The notes below the pieces were generated by a model, which was given only the letters and a program-made list of their open reading frames with translations, did not search any database and was not told the origin of the DNA. From Roseobacter sp. MH60115 (GTDB lineage: Bacteria > Pseudomonadota > Alphaproteobacteria > Rhodobacterales > Rhodobacteraceae), in contig NZ_JADOBQ010000008.1 of the NCBI RefSeq assembly GCF_015644665.1, positions 1-64,000 on the forward strand: a stretch of DNA of 64,000 nt, given 5' to 3'. This document shows, piece by piece, positions 35,260-44,700 of the stretch (within the stretch, counting starts at the first letter, position 1; each line of letters starts with the position of its first letter). The translations under genes and the position numbers were made by a program.

Positions 35260-36194
35260 AACCAACCCCTTTGGCGGCCACGCTGTCCCTCCTGGCGCAC
35301 CCTCTTTTTGCTGCGGATGAAATGACCGTCCTGTTGGACTGGTTCGTCAATCCCGATCACGGCCCGATCATCATCGCGCAGGAAAAGGGATATTTTGCGG
35401 ATCAGGACCTGAAGGTCGAGGTCATAGCCCCCGCCGACCCCTCCGATCCGCCCAAGCTGGTGGCGGGGGGGCAGGCGGATCTGGCGATCTCCTACCAGCC
35501 ACAGCTGCACCTGCAAATCCACGAAGGCCTGCCGCTGCAGCGTGTCGGCACCCTTGTGGCCACGCCCTTGAGCTGTCTGCTGACCCTGGCCGATGGCCCG
35601 ATCAAGACACCAGCGGATCTGGACGGCAAGAAGGTCGGATTTTCGGTTGGCGGGGTGGAAGAGGCCGTGCTGGGAACGATCCTGCGGCACCACGGGCTGG
35701 ATCTGGAGGATATCGAGTTGATCAACGTGAACTGGTCGCTGTCGCCGTCCTTGATGTCGGGTCAGGTGGATGCGGTGATCGGTGCGTTCCGCAATTTCGA
35801 ACTGAACCAGATGGAGATCGAAGGCGTCGCGGGTCGTTGCTTTTTCGTCGAGGAAGAAGGGATGCCGCCCTATGACGAGCTGATCTATGTGGCCAATACC
35901 GAGGTCATGGACAAGGACATGATCTCCCGCTTTCTGGCTGCAACCGAAAAGGCGACACAGTATATTATCAATCATCCCGAAGACAGCTGGGAGGTTTTCG
36001 CAGGCACCTCTGTCGAATTGCGCGACGAGCTGAACGAAAGGGCCTGGGTTGATACGCTGCCACGCTTTGCGCTGCGCCCGACGGCGATGGACGCGGGGCG
36101 TTATGCCGCTTTTGAAACCTTCCTGCACGAGGCGGGGCTGATCCCGGCGGTGAACCCGGTCTCGAAGATTGCCATTGACGTGACGGCCAACTGA
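35256..36194 (+). CDS. thiY: ABC-type HMP/thiamine-precursor binding protein (ThiY-like)
   Basis: A 312-residue NMT1/THI5-like exported binding protein, starting inside the thiF stop. The N-terminal signal peptide is short (LAATLSLLAHPLFAA). The body begins MTVLLDWFVNPDHGPIIIAQEKGYFADQDL and continues with QADLAISYQPQLHLQIHEGLPLQRVG and LDGKKVGFSVGGVEEAVLGTIL. In the ThiXYZ system this protein captures formylaminopyrimidine or related pyrimidine precursors. Located beside tenA, an ATPase and a permease in the thiamine operon, so uptake of a salvageable pyrimidine is inferred. Confidence 0.92.
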   Translation: MKPTPLAATLSLLAHPLFAADEMTVLLDWFVNPDHGPIIIAQEKGYFADQDLKVEVIAPADPSDPPKLVAGGQADLAISYQPQLHLQIHEGLPLQRVGTLVATPLSCLLTLADGPIKTPADLDGKKVGFSVGGVEEAVLGTILRHHGLDLEDIELINVNWSLSPSLMSGQVDAVIGAFRNFELNQMEIEGVAGRCFFVEEEGMPPYDELIYVANTEVMDKDMISRFLAATEKATQYIINHPEDSWEVFAGTSVELRDELNERAWVDTLPRFALRPTAMDAGRYAAFETFLHEAGLIPAVNPVSKIAIDVTAN

Positions 36195-36871
36195 TGGCGC
36201 CTGACTATGGCGAGACCTTTGCGCAGTGGCGCGCGGGCGCGGCGGGGTCGTGGCGGGACTATACGCGCCATGCCTTTGTCGAAGGGCTCCGCGACGGCAC
36301 GCTGCCCCGCGCCTCCTTCCTGCACTACTTGGTTCAGGACTACGTCTTTCTTGTGCATTTTGCGCGGGCCTGGTCTCTGGCCGTCGTGAAATCGGAAACG
36401 CTGGAAGAGATGAAGGTTTGCGCGGGCACGGTTGATGCGCTCGTCAACCACGAGATGGCCTTGCATATCAAGACTTGCGCCGCTGAGGGCATTGATGAAG
36501 CAGCTTTGTTCGGGGCTGCCGAAGCGGTTGAAAACCTCGCCTATACCCGCTTTGTGCTGGATGCCGGGCTGCAGGGGGATTTTCTGGACATTATGGCAGC
36601 GCTGGCCCCCTGCGTCATGGGGTACGGGGAAATTGGGGCCCGTCTGGCAAGAGATAAGGTGGCAGATACCCCCTACGCCGACTGGATCGCGACCTATGCC
36701 GGCGAGGATTATCAATCCGTCTGCCGCGCGGCAGGGGCCATGATCGACGGCGCCGTTGCGCGACGTATCGGTGATTTGGCCTCTGCCCCACGAGCACATG
36801 TCCTGCAGGACCGGTTCACGAAAGCCACAGAGCTTGAGGTCGGTTTCTGGGATATGGGCCTCAGAGGCTGA
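36194..36871 (+). CDS. tenA: Aminopyrimidine aminohydrolase TenA
   Basis: A 225-residue all-helical TenA/TENI protein overlapping the binding protein by one base. The motifs are SFLHYLVQDYVFLVHFARAWSLAV, the nucleophile Cys in ALAPCVMGYGEIG, and the terminal acid/aromatic pair EVGFWDMGL. TenA converts aminomethyl-pyrimidine, a thiamine degradation product, to HMP. Together with the importer genes on both sides it forms a base-salvage unit feeding ThiD at the start of the operon. Confidence 0.95.
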   Translation: MAPDYGETFAQWRAGAAGSWRDYTRHAFVEGLRDGTLPRASFLHYLVQDYVFLVHFARAWSLAVVKSETLEEMKVCAGTVDALVNHEMALHIKTCAAEGIDEAALFGAAEAVENLAYTRFVLDAGLQGDFLDIMAALAPCVMGYGEIGARLARDKVADTPYADWIATYAGEDYQSVCRAAGAMIDGAVARRIGDLASAPRAHVLQDRFTKATELEVGFWDMGLRG

Positions 36872-37602
36872 TGCCAGCGCCGCCGGGGATCACGCTGAAG
36901 GGCCAGCATCGCATCGGGAACGCGGTCCTCTTCGATGCGGTTCTGCGCCTGCCCGCAGGACGGTGGACCTGTCTTCTGGGACGCTCCGGTGTCGGGAAAT
37001 CAACACTCCTGCGCCTGATCCTTGGGTTGGAAACGGGTGGGGTGTTCTCCGGCAGGTTCACGGCCACGGATGGTGCCGGTCTGGCCGGGCGGATCAGCTA
37101 TATGGCGCAATCCGATCTGCTGCTGCCCTGGCTGTCGGTGCGGGAGAACATCTGCATTGGTGCGCGGTTGCGGGGGCAGAGGCCGGACATGACGGTCGTC
37201 GATGACCTTCTGCATCGCGTGCATCTGTCCGAGCACGCAGACAAGAAACCAAATGCGCTTTCGGGCGGGATGCGGCAACGTGCAGCGCTGGCCCGCACCC
37301 TGTTCGAGGATCGCCCGGTTGTGTTTCTGGATGAACCATTCTCGGCGCTCGATGCGGGCACCCGTTCCACGATGCAGGCGCTTGCAGCCGAGGTGCTGAC
37401 AGGTCGCACCGTCTTTTTGGTGACCCATGATCCGGCAGAGGCGGCGCGTCTTGGGCACCAGATCATCGTCATGTCCGCACAGGACATGCAGGTCTGGCCA
37501 GCCCCCGGAACGCCAGCCCCGCGAGCGTTGGACGACCGTCAGGCGATGGCCTGCCAGACCCGTTTACTGGCCCATCTGCACGCTACGGCAGCGGCGTCAT
37601 GA
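36871..37602 (+). CDS. thiZ: ABC-type thiamine-precursor transporter ATPase (ThiZ-like)
   Basis: A 243-residue ATPase overlapping tenA by one base. Walker A is GRSGVGKSTLLRLI, the Q-loop YMAQSDLLLPWLS, the signature ALSGGMRQRAALARTL, Walker B VVFLDEPFSALDAGT and the H-loop FLVTHDPAEAAR. It is the energy-coupling subunit of the importer for the pyrimidine precursor. The last codons overlap the permease start by ATGA (37599). Confidence 0.93.
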   Translation: MPAPPGITLKGQHRIGNAVLFDAVLRLPAGRWTCLLGRSGVGKSTLLRLILGLETGGVFSGRFTATDGAGLAGRISYMAQSDLLLPWLSVRENICIGARLRGQRPDMTVVDDLLHRVHLSEHADKKPNALSGGMRQRAALARTLFEDRPVVFLDEPFSALDAGTRSTMQALAAEVLTGRTVFLVTHDPAEAARLGHQIIVMSAQDMQVWPAPGTPAPRALDDRQAMACQTRLLAHLHATAAAS

Positions 37603-38345
37603 AAGCGCGCGATATCCTCCTCGCATCCTTGGTCGGCGTAGGCGTGTGGCAGGCCACTGTCTGGGTCACGGGGGCACCGCATTTCATCCTGCCATCGCCG
37701 GGGCGGGTGGCATTGGCGGCGTTTGACAGCCGCGTGCTCATTGCCGAAAACGCGTGGATTACGGCGGTCGAGGTCGCTTTGGGCCTTCTGATCGGGACGT
37801 TTCTAGGCGTGGTGACGGCAATCCAGCTGGCCCTGTCAAAAACTGCAGAACGGCTGATGCTGCCGATCCTGGTGTTTACCCAGTCCGTCCCGGTTTTCGC
37901 GCTCGCACCGCTGCTGACGCTGTGGTTCGGCTACGGGATGGCGTCGAAGATCGCGATGGCGGTCCTGATCATCTATTTCCCGGTCACATCGGCCTTTCAC
38001 GACGGCCTGACCCGCATCGACAGGGGGTATCGCGACCTCTCGCATGCGATGGCGGCGGGCAAGTATCACTTCATGCGCCACGTGCAGATCCCCAACGCCC
38101 TGCCGAGCCTTGGCAGCGGTCTGAAACTGGCCGCCGTCTACGCCCCCATCGGGGCCGTGATCGGAGAGTGGGTGGGCGCATCAAAGGGGCTTGGCTACCT
38201 GATGTTGCTGGCCAACGGGCGCGCCAAGATTGACCTGATGTTCGCCAGCCTCATTGTTCTGGCCTGTTTGACGGTCATCCTGCACGTCGCCGTTGGCGCT
38301 CTGGCGGCGCGCCTGACGCGGTATGCGCAAGGGGTCGAGACCTGA
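37599..38345 (+). CDS. thiX: ABC-type thiamine-precursor permease (ThiX-like)
   Basis: A 248-residue inner-membrane protein with several helices (ILLASLVGVGVWQATVWV, AWITAVEVALGLLIGTFLGVVTAIQLAL, MLPILVFTQSVPVFALAPLLTLWFGYG, IAMAVLIIYFPVTSAF, VLACLTVILHVAVGALA). The EAA-type loop reads YRDLSHAMAAGKYHFMRHVQIPNALPSLGSGLKLA. It is the last gene of the thiamine operon; the binding protein, ATPase and this permease are the complete importer. Downstream lies a possible terminator hairpin. Confidence 0.93.
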   Translation: MKARDILLASLVGVGVWQATVWVTGAPHFILPSPGRVALAAFDSRVLIAENAWITAVEVALGLLIGTFLGVVTAIQLALSKTAERLMLPILVFTQSVPVFALAPLLTLWFGYGMASKIAMAVLIIYFPVTSAFHDGLTRIDRGYRDLSHAMAAGKYHFMRHVQIPNALPSLGSGLKLAAVYAPIGAVIGEWVGASKGLGYLMLLANGRAKIDLMFASLIVLACLTVILHVAVGALAARLTRYAQGVET

Positions 38346-38406
38346 ATAAAGTGCTCTTGCAAGGCCGTGTCCGGTGCAAGTCGTGACTGCCGGATCATTT
38401 TGCATG

Positions 38407-38422
38407 GCCCCTGACGCGGGGC
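38407..38422 (+). terminator. Possible terminator of the thiamine operon
   Basis: GCCCC (38407-38411) and GGGGC (38418-38422) with a 6-base loop, followed by TTGTCCTT. The stem is short and the T content partial, so it is a weak intrinsic terminator candidate 62 bases after the permease stop. Confidence 0.35.
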
Positions 38423-38477
38423 TTGTCCTTCTGCGGAAAGACGTCGAATGTTCAGAGAATCCGTACGTGGGGAACCG

Positions 38478-39278
38478 ATGAAAATCATGTGTCTGAATGG
38501 CTGGGGCGGCACGCTCTATGAGGACCTCTTGCCGTATCTGTCTCACACGGTGCCGGACGTTCTGTGTCTGCAGGAGGTCGTGCACAGCCCGGCGACGGAG
38601 AAGGATTGGCTCACCTATCGCGACGGCGATCATATCCTTCCCCAGCGGGCAAACTTCTTTCGCGATGTCTGCCGGGCACTGCCGGATCACGTCGCGACCT
38701 TCTGCCCCGCGGCCCAGGGTGTCTTGTGGGACGAAGAGGTGCAGATCCCGTCACAATGGGGGTTGGCCACCTTTGTTCACAAATCCCTTCCGGTGATCGG
38801 ACAGGTCCAGGGTTTCGTTCACAAGGAGTATTCGCCCGTGGGCTACGGCGATCATCCCAGATCCCGCAGCGCGCATGCAGTGCGCGTCTTTGACTATGGA
38901 TTGGACCGGGCCGTGAGCATTACACATATGCATGGGCTGCGGGATCTGAACGGCAAAATGGACACGCCAGAGCGCAGGGTGCAGGCCAAACGATTGCTGG
39001 CGCTGTCGGATGCGGTGACCTGCCCGGGTGATTTGCGCGTCATCTGCGGAGATTTCAATGTGGAACCCGCAAGCGAGACACTGGAGATCCTGACGCACGC
39101 CGGACTGGTCGAGCTGGTGACGTCCCGAGGCTTTGAGAGCACCCGAAACTCCCGCTACACCAAGCCGGGCAGGTTTGCGGATTACCTCCTCGTCAGCGAC
39201 GCGGCCGCCGTGCGGTCATTCGATGTTATTCAGGACCCGGAGGTCTCCGACCACTGCCCGCTGATCCTGGAGATCTAA
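38478..39278 (+). CDS. Endonuclease/exonuclease/phosphatase-fold hydrolase
   Basis: A 266-residue protein starting at ATG 38478 after GTGGGGAACC. The DNase-I-like fold is shown by MCLNGWGG (usually N-x-x-G-G start), LCLQEVVHSP with the catalytic Glu, THMHGLRD, CGDFNVEP with the catalytic Asp-Asn pair, and DYLLVSD ... VSDHCPLIL with the terminal Ser-Asp-His. All acid/His positions are kept, so it is probably an active phosphodiesterase, phosphatase or nuclease with unknown substrate. It has no signal peptide and stands alone between the thiamine operon and the unknown five-gene operon. Confidence 0.88.
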   Translation: MKIMCLNGWGGTLYEDLLPYLSHTVPDVLCLQEVVHSPATEKDWLTYRDGDHILPQRANFFRDVCRALPDHVATFCPAAQGVLWDEEVQIPSQWGLATFVHKSLPVIGQVQGFVHKEYSPVGYGDHPRSRSAHAVRVFDYGLDRAVSITHMHGLRDLNGKMDTPERRVQAKRLLALSDAVTCPGDLRVICGDFNVEPASETLEILTHAGLVELVTSRGFESTRNSRYTKPGRFADYLLVSDAAAVRSFDVIQDPEVSDHCPLILEI

Positions 39279-39348
39279 GGGCGGATAGGTGCCAATGTAC
39301 TTCAAAGACTGGATTTTTGGGTCTGGATTGTCCGAACACCGACCGTCA

Positions 39349-39369
39349 AAGGCGTGCACGTGACGCCTT
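39349..39369. repeat. Perfect 7-bp inverted repeat upstream of the five-gene unknown operon
   Basis: AAGGCGT (39349-39355) and ACGCCTT (39363-39369) around GCACGTG. It lies 147 bases before the first gene at 39516 and could be an operator or the terminator of the preceding gene (no T-run). The 39279-39515 gap contains no gene; TTGACT at 39449-39454 is a possible -35 element without a good -10. Confidence 0.5.
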
Positions 39370-39515
39370 GGATCTGGCAGGCTGACGCAACATCACACCC
39401 CTCCTGATCGCAGCCAAATGCGGCACCGTCGACCCGTGGAGAAAAAACTTGACTGACGAAAGGCTGCAATTGATGGTTGAGTGAATTTTAGAGTGTCTTT
39501 TTCGCTGGGTATTTT

Positions 39516-41780
39516 ATGGCTTACACGCCGACGCAAATTCTGTCTCGCACGGCATCGGTCCTGCAAGACTTTACCGTGGATGTCGCCAATACCGCCGCAA
39601 GCTACCAAAAGACCTTTGATCGTACATTCACGCTGAACGGCAAGGAACAGGTCCGGAAAGGCCCGACACGCGCCAATGTGTACGAGCTTCATGACGAAAT
39701 CGCCCGCCTTCTGGACGACCTGCCGTTATCCCCTCCCTCGGGCAGTGGCCAGATTTCCGTCGCGGCCGCGCGCACGGCCCTGGCAACTGACTTCTTCGAC
39801 ACGCTGGAAAAAGATCGCAGCAGCCTGCAACTGAGCCGGGCCATCGACGCCTATGGGTTGTTTCATCTGTTGCGCAGCCCCGCCAACAAGCTTGCGCGCA
39901 AGACGCAAATTCAGGACATCAAGAGCGCGCTGTCCATTCTGCAACAACTCTACAACCGGACGGTGCGGTTCGCGCCCAAGCTCCAGAAACTGCTCTACGA
40001 TCCATCGGTTCAGTTGTCCGTAGCCTTTGACAAGGCGCCAGCTGTGGCCCGGCTGGCTTTTTTGCAAGAGCTCTTTGCGGCCATGCCGGTTCTGGATACG
40101 CAGCAGCCTGCGGCAAACCGGTTCAAGGAGGTGCAGGCGCTCAGCTTTGGCGGAACCAACCGGATCAACGACCGGATTAGCCAGGACGCGGCCAATTCCC
40201 TGTATGTCGCGGATTGCGTGTTCAATGTCGGTCGCCTCGCCCAGCTGGCCGACGATCTGCCCGTCAAGCTGCACAATGATTCGACGATCGGCGACACGTA
40301 TATCTTGACGGGGACCCCGCCCTCCGCGGATGCCGCGCGGATGCTTTGGGGCGACGACCCCTTTGGGCAGACGAAAAAGGCGACGGATCTCATTGCTTTG
40401 GGCCAGCGCACCGTCAAGCTCTATGTATCGGTCATCAGCATCAGCCACCAGATTGCTGCAACAGCGCTCGATGCGAATGACGGCTCGGGCAACAAGGTCA
40501 GCGGCAGCGACGCGGTCAAACGCTGTTTCGCAAAGCTGATGGGTGTGGCACCGACCACGCTGACCAAAACCGCCAAAGAGGTAGAGGCGGATGCGATCAA
40601 GGCCGTCAAGACCGGCAGCACGAAATGGACCAAGGCGCTGGCCAATGTCGAAACCTTTGTCGATGGGGCAGGGAAACTGCAAAAGATCGGTGGGCGCGGG
40701 CTTCAGATGCTCGGCTTCTACGGGGCTGTCAAAGACTACAACACCAAGGGCGATCTGACTTCTGCCACCAAGTTGATCTGTACGATGGTGCAGGACGGCG
40801 CCTCACTACGCGCGGAGTTGATCGCCTTCCGGTTGGCTGATGACGTCCTGCTGGATGACGCCGCCAAGGCCGCGGCGACGGTGGGCATGCGGCGGCTGGC
40901 GATGCTTGCCTCCATTCCTCTGATGATCCTCGATGCGCATGCGGCGGTCCAAGGCGTCGCTGATGCGACGCGGCTGAACGACATGTCGGTGGCCTTTGGT
41001 CACTTTCTGGCAGGCTCCTCCAGCCTGATCTCGGGCAGCATCGGTGTGTACATGTATTTCGCGGGTGTCGCGGTGGCGACGGGGCCGCTTGGCATCATTC
41101 TGGTCATCGCCATGGCGGCGGGTATTGCGGGCGCATTGCTGATCTGGCTGACCAAGGACCCACGCCTGCAGTCAGCACTCGACAGTTGCTTTTTCGGGAA
41201 GAACCCGAGCAACGGCACGAAGTTGATGGATCCGGACCACAAGTTCGGAGGCACCTCGAAAACCTCAAACAGCGGCAAGAAGACCACGTGGACCTACACC
41301 AACGCGGACCTGGCCGAGCAGACCTTTAGCATCCGGTCGTTCATGTACGGCCCCGGTTTTCAGGTCAGCACGAAGCAGCCCAGCGGGTCGGCTGCCGGCA
41401 GCAACAGGCGTTGGCTTTATCAGGGGATCAAGACAAGCGACCCGAAATTCAAGCGCTACAAGGATTGGTCCTACAGCGTGCGCATTGTGGATGACAACTC
41501 TGCCGCTGATCAACCGGTTCCCAATTGGAAAGACAAAGGCAATGCCGCCGACTTCTTTGCCAAAGGAGCACAGAAGGTGATGCTGCTGCCGACCAAGGAA
41601 ACCGTGGCACAGGTGATTGCGATGATCGGTCAGGGCTCGTTTTCCTCCAGCACCACGAACTTCCCTGTTCTCAGCCATGGCATGGCGGGTGACATTCTCG
41701 AGTATCGGGTCTTTGGCCCGAAGCCGGAAAATGGCGGTCGGCGCAAAATGGTGTTCCGTGACAGGGCGAAATACAGATGA
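39516..41780 (+). CDS. Large protein with glycine-rich membrane hairpin, unknown operon gene 1
   Basis: A 754-residue protein without a signal peptide. Residues 1-480 are mainly helical (for example TQILSRTASVLQDFTVDVANTAAS, SSLQLSRAIDAYGLFHLLRS, IQDIKSALSILQQLYNRTVRF). Residues ~500-548 form a hydrophobic hairpin: SSLISGSIGVYMYFAGVAVA, then GPLGIILVIAMAAGIAGALLIWL, ended by TKDPRLQSALDSCFFG. The rest is beta-rich with many Lys/Ser. The hairpin followed by a short amphipathic segment with Cys-Phe-Phe-Gly recalls membrane-inserting modules of some bacterial toxins and secretion-effector families, but this is pattern recognition only. It overlaps gene 2 by ATGA. The ribosome site (GGGTATTTT) is weak. 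Not recognised as a characterised family. Confidence 0.85.
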   Translation: MAYTPTQILSRTASVLQDFTVDVANTAASYQKTFDRTFTLNGKEQVRKGPTRANVYELHDEIARLLDDLPLSPPSGSGQISVAAARTALATDFFDTLEKDRSSLQLSRAIDAYGLFHLLRSPANKLARKTQIQDIKSALSILQQLYNRTVRFAPKLQKLLYDPSVQLSVAFDKAPAVARLAFLQELFAAMPVLDTQQPAANRFKEVQALSFGGTNRINDRISQDAANSLYVADCVFNVGRLAQLADDLPVKLHNDSTIGDTYILTGTPPSADAARMLWGDDPFGQTKKATDLIALGQRTVKLYVSVISISHQIAATALDANDGSGNKVSGSDAVKRCFAKLMGVAPTTLTKTAKEVEADAIKAVKTGSTKWTKALANVETFVDGAGKLQKIGGRGLQMLGFYGAVKDYNTKGDLTSATKLICTMVQDGASLRAELIAFRLADDVLLDDAAKAAATVGMRRLAMLASIPLMILDAHAAVQGVADATRLNDMSVAFGHFLAGSSSLISGSIGVYMYFAGVAVATGPLGIILVIAMAAGIAGALLIWLTKDPRLQSALDSCFFGKNPSNGTKLMDPDHKFGGTSKTSNSGKKTTWTYTNADLAEQTFSIRSFMYGPGFQVSTKQPSGSAAGSNRRWLYQGIKTSDPKFKRYKDWSYSVRIVDDNSAADQPVPNWKDKGNAADFFAKGAQKVMLLPTKETVAQVIAMIGQGSFSSSTTNFPVLSHGMAGDILEYRVFGPKPENGGRRKMVFRDRAKYR

Positions 41781-44700
41781 GCGTGCGTCTTGAAGATGTT
41801 CTGCTGCGGGAACTTGGGCGCCTGATGGAGCCGCTGGCCGGTCTTGCGCGCCCCGGCCTGACGCTGGCAGCGCGGGACTACGACCAACCGGCGGGCACCT
41901 TCAAGGATACCACGTCGGGCTTTCATGTGCGGCTTGAGGATTTCCTGACCGCCGCCGGTTTACAGGTGCCGCCCTTTGCGGCCTCGGATGGTCCCGTGGT
42001 TCAGCTGGCGACGGATCTGCAATCGGTGCTGACAAACGTCGAGAAGGTTGCGCAGGGCGATGCGACGGCGCTCGCCTCTATCGTGGATGATGTGAAATCA
42101 GCGGTCGCTGCGATCAAATCACTTGCAGCGGCGCATCCGGATTTGCCCGGGCCCGATGAGTTGGCCGCGCGCATCACCGAACATCTGACGGCTGTGTACG
42201 TCATGGCCTATCATCCGCCGGTGGCGGCGGTCACCGCCATGCTGGGTGTGCTGGATGAAACCGCAGTGCGGGATCGCGCACCAGGCCAGTTTGACTTTGC
42301 AGCCATTGGTCCGGCCCTGGCCGATCCAAGCGGGGCCTTGGCCGCCGAGATGGGCTTTGGCACCGACGCGCTTGCGGCAAACCGGTTCCTGGACAGGCTG
42401 GCGCTTTTGCTGGGGTCCCTGGATCTGCAGGTTGATGTCAAGGACGGCCAGTCGCGCGGGCTGCCGGACGGCACCCCGGCAGATCCGGGCGCCGATCACG
42501 TTCTGAGCTATGAGCTGTTCCGCCATGTCGACCCCTCTCTGTTGGCGTTTCTGTCCCTGCGCGGGGTGCCCGCAGATGGTACGAAAAAGCCGGGGTTGAA
42601 AGGCTTCATCGATGCAATCGGCGCAGGCAAGATCGAGTTCCCACTCCCCGAAGATAGCGCGGCCTTGGCAACTTTTGAGGCCAGTGCCGAAACGGATGAT
42701 CTGGCCGCCGTTACCATCCGACCGAGCGGCCTGCAGGTCGAGGCGGGTGTGCCGGATATCCGGCTTGGCGCGAAGCTCAAACGCGACATGGTGCTTGCGG
42801 ATCTGACGCTCGGACCGGTGGGGCTGCGTGCCGAAACCCCGCAGACGGCTCTTTCGGTTGTCTATGCCGATAGCAAGGCCGAGCTGCGGGTCGAGCTGCA
42901 TATAGACAAGGCGGAACTGTCGCTGGGTGTGACCGACGCGGACGGATTTCTGGCCAGCCTGTTGCCCGCCGGGGCATTGTCGGCAGCCTTCTCGCCGACT
43001 ATTGGCTGGTCGAGCGCTGCGGGGTTCTTTGCCGAAGCCGGAGGCGCCGGTCTGTCCGCGCGCATCCCCACGGAAATCGCCTTTGGCAAAGCCTTTGCGC
43101 TGCAGGCCATCGAGGTCAGTGTCGGATTGAATGACGTACCGAACCAGTTGTCGCTGGAGGTATCCGCCGGGGCCGAAGCGCAGATTGATATCGGGCCCGT
43201 CTCCGCAACGGTCGAGGGGATCGGGGTCATCATCGATGTCGATCTTGACCCCGCGGGCGATGGCCCTGTGGCGCGCAGGCCCCGGTTCAAACCGCCCACC
43301 GGCCTCGGGCTGGGCATTGACGCGGGTCCCGTGCGTGGCGGCGGCTATCTGTCCTTTGACCATCCGCGCGGGCGCTACGCCGGGGCACTGGCGCTGGAGG
43401 TGCCGCCGGTTGCCCTGACAGCCTTTGGCGTTCTGGACACCAAAATGCCGGACGGGCGTGATGGATGGTCGCTGCTGTTGTTCCTCGCTGCGCGGTTCCC
43501 GGCGATCCCCCTTGGCTTTGGCTTCAACCTTCTCGGCGCGGGCGGCATTGTCGGGCTGAACCGCGATGTGGATGTGGACGCGCTTTTTGCTGCTGTGCGG
43601 GCGGGAAAGGCGGGGCAGTTGCTTGCCCCTGAGGACCCGGTGCGCGACGCGTCCAGCCTCATCCGCGATGCAGAGGCGATTTTCCCGGTCACGCGCGGCC
43701 AGCATGTCCTGGGACCGACGGTGGCCCTGGGCTGGGGCACGCCGCAGCAGTTGCTGACGCTCGATCTTGCCCTCGCGCTCACCTTGCCGGAGCCGCTGCG
43801 GATCATTCTGATCGGCACGCTCAAGGCCAACATCCCAAATGAGATCCTGCCGATTGTAAAGCTGAACGTCGATGTCGCGGGCGTTCTGGATGTGAGCGGG
43901 CAGCGTTTTGACCTGGAGGGGCGGATCTACGACAGCCGCATTCAGGGCATTCCGATTGAGGGCGGGTTTGCGGTGCGCAGCGCCTGGGGCCCGGCACCCG
44001 AACTGGCGTTCAGCGTTGGCGGTCTGCATCCCGGTTTCGAGCCGCCACCCGGTTTTCCGACGCTGGCACGCCTCGGCGTCGATCTGAGCAAGGGCAGCCG
44101 TTTCAAGCTGCTGATCAACGGTTACTTCGCAATCACATCCAACAGCCTGCAATTTGGCGCGGCGCTCGATCTTCAGGCGCGCGCGGCGGGGTTTCAAATC
44201 CTCGCCGAACTGGGGTTCGACGTGCTGATCCTGCTGGACCCCTTCCAGATGGAGGCGGCGATCCGTGCAAGTGCCGCCATCAAGCGGGGCGGCGATACGC
44301 TCTGCGCCGTGCGCCTGTCGGGCACGCTGAGTGGTCCCGGTCCCTGGCGCGCGCGCGGGTCCGCAACCATCGAAATCCTGTTCTTCGATGTGGATGTGGG
44401 GTTCGACAGCAGCTTTGGCGAGGCGGCCCAGCCCCGGATCGACGCGAAATCGGCTTGGGACGTTCTGCGAGGTCGCCTTTCGGATGCCGCCAGTTGGGGC
44501 AGTGGCACACAGGCAGATGCAGGCGATTTGATCCTCGGCGAGACCACGGGGCTGGTGTTGCCCGACGCACCGCTTGAATTGCGCCAGGACGCGGTGCCGC
44601 TGGACCTGCGTCTTGAGCACTTCGGGGGCCATCCGATCTCCGGCGCGCGGGAATTCCGTCTCGCGCATCTGCGCGATCTGGCAAATCGTGAGATGATCAA

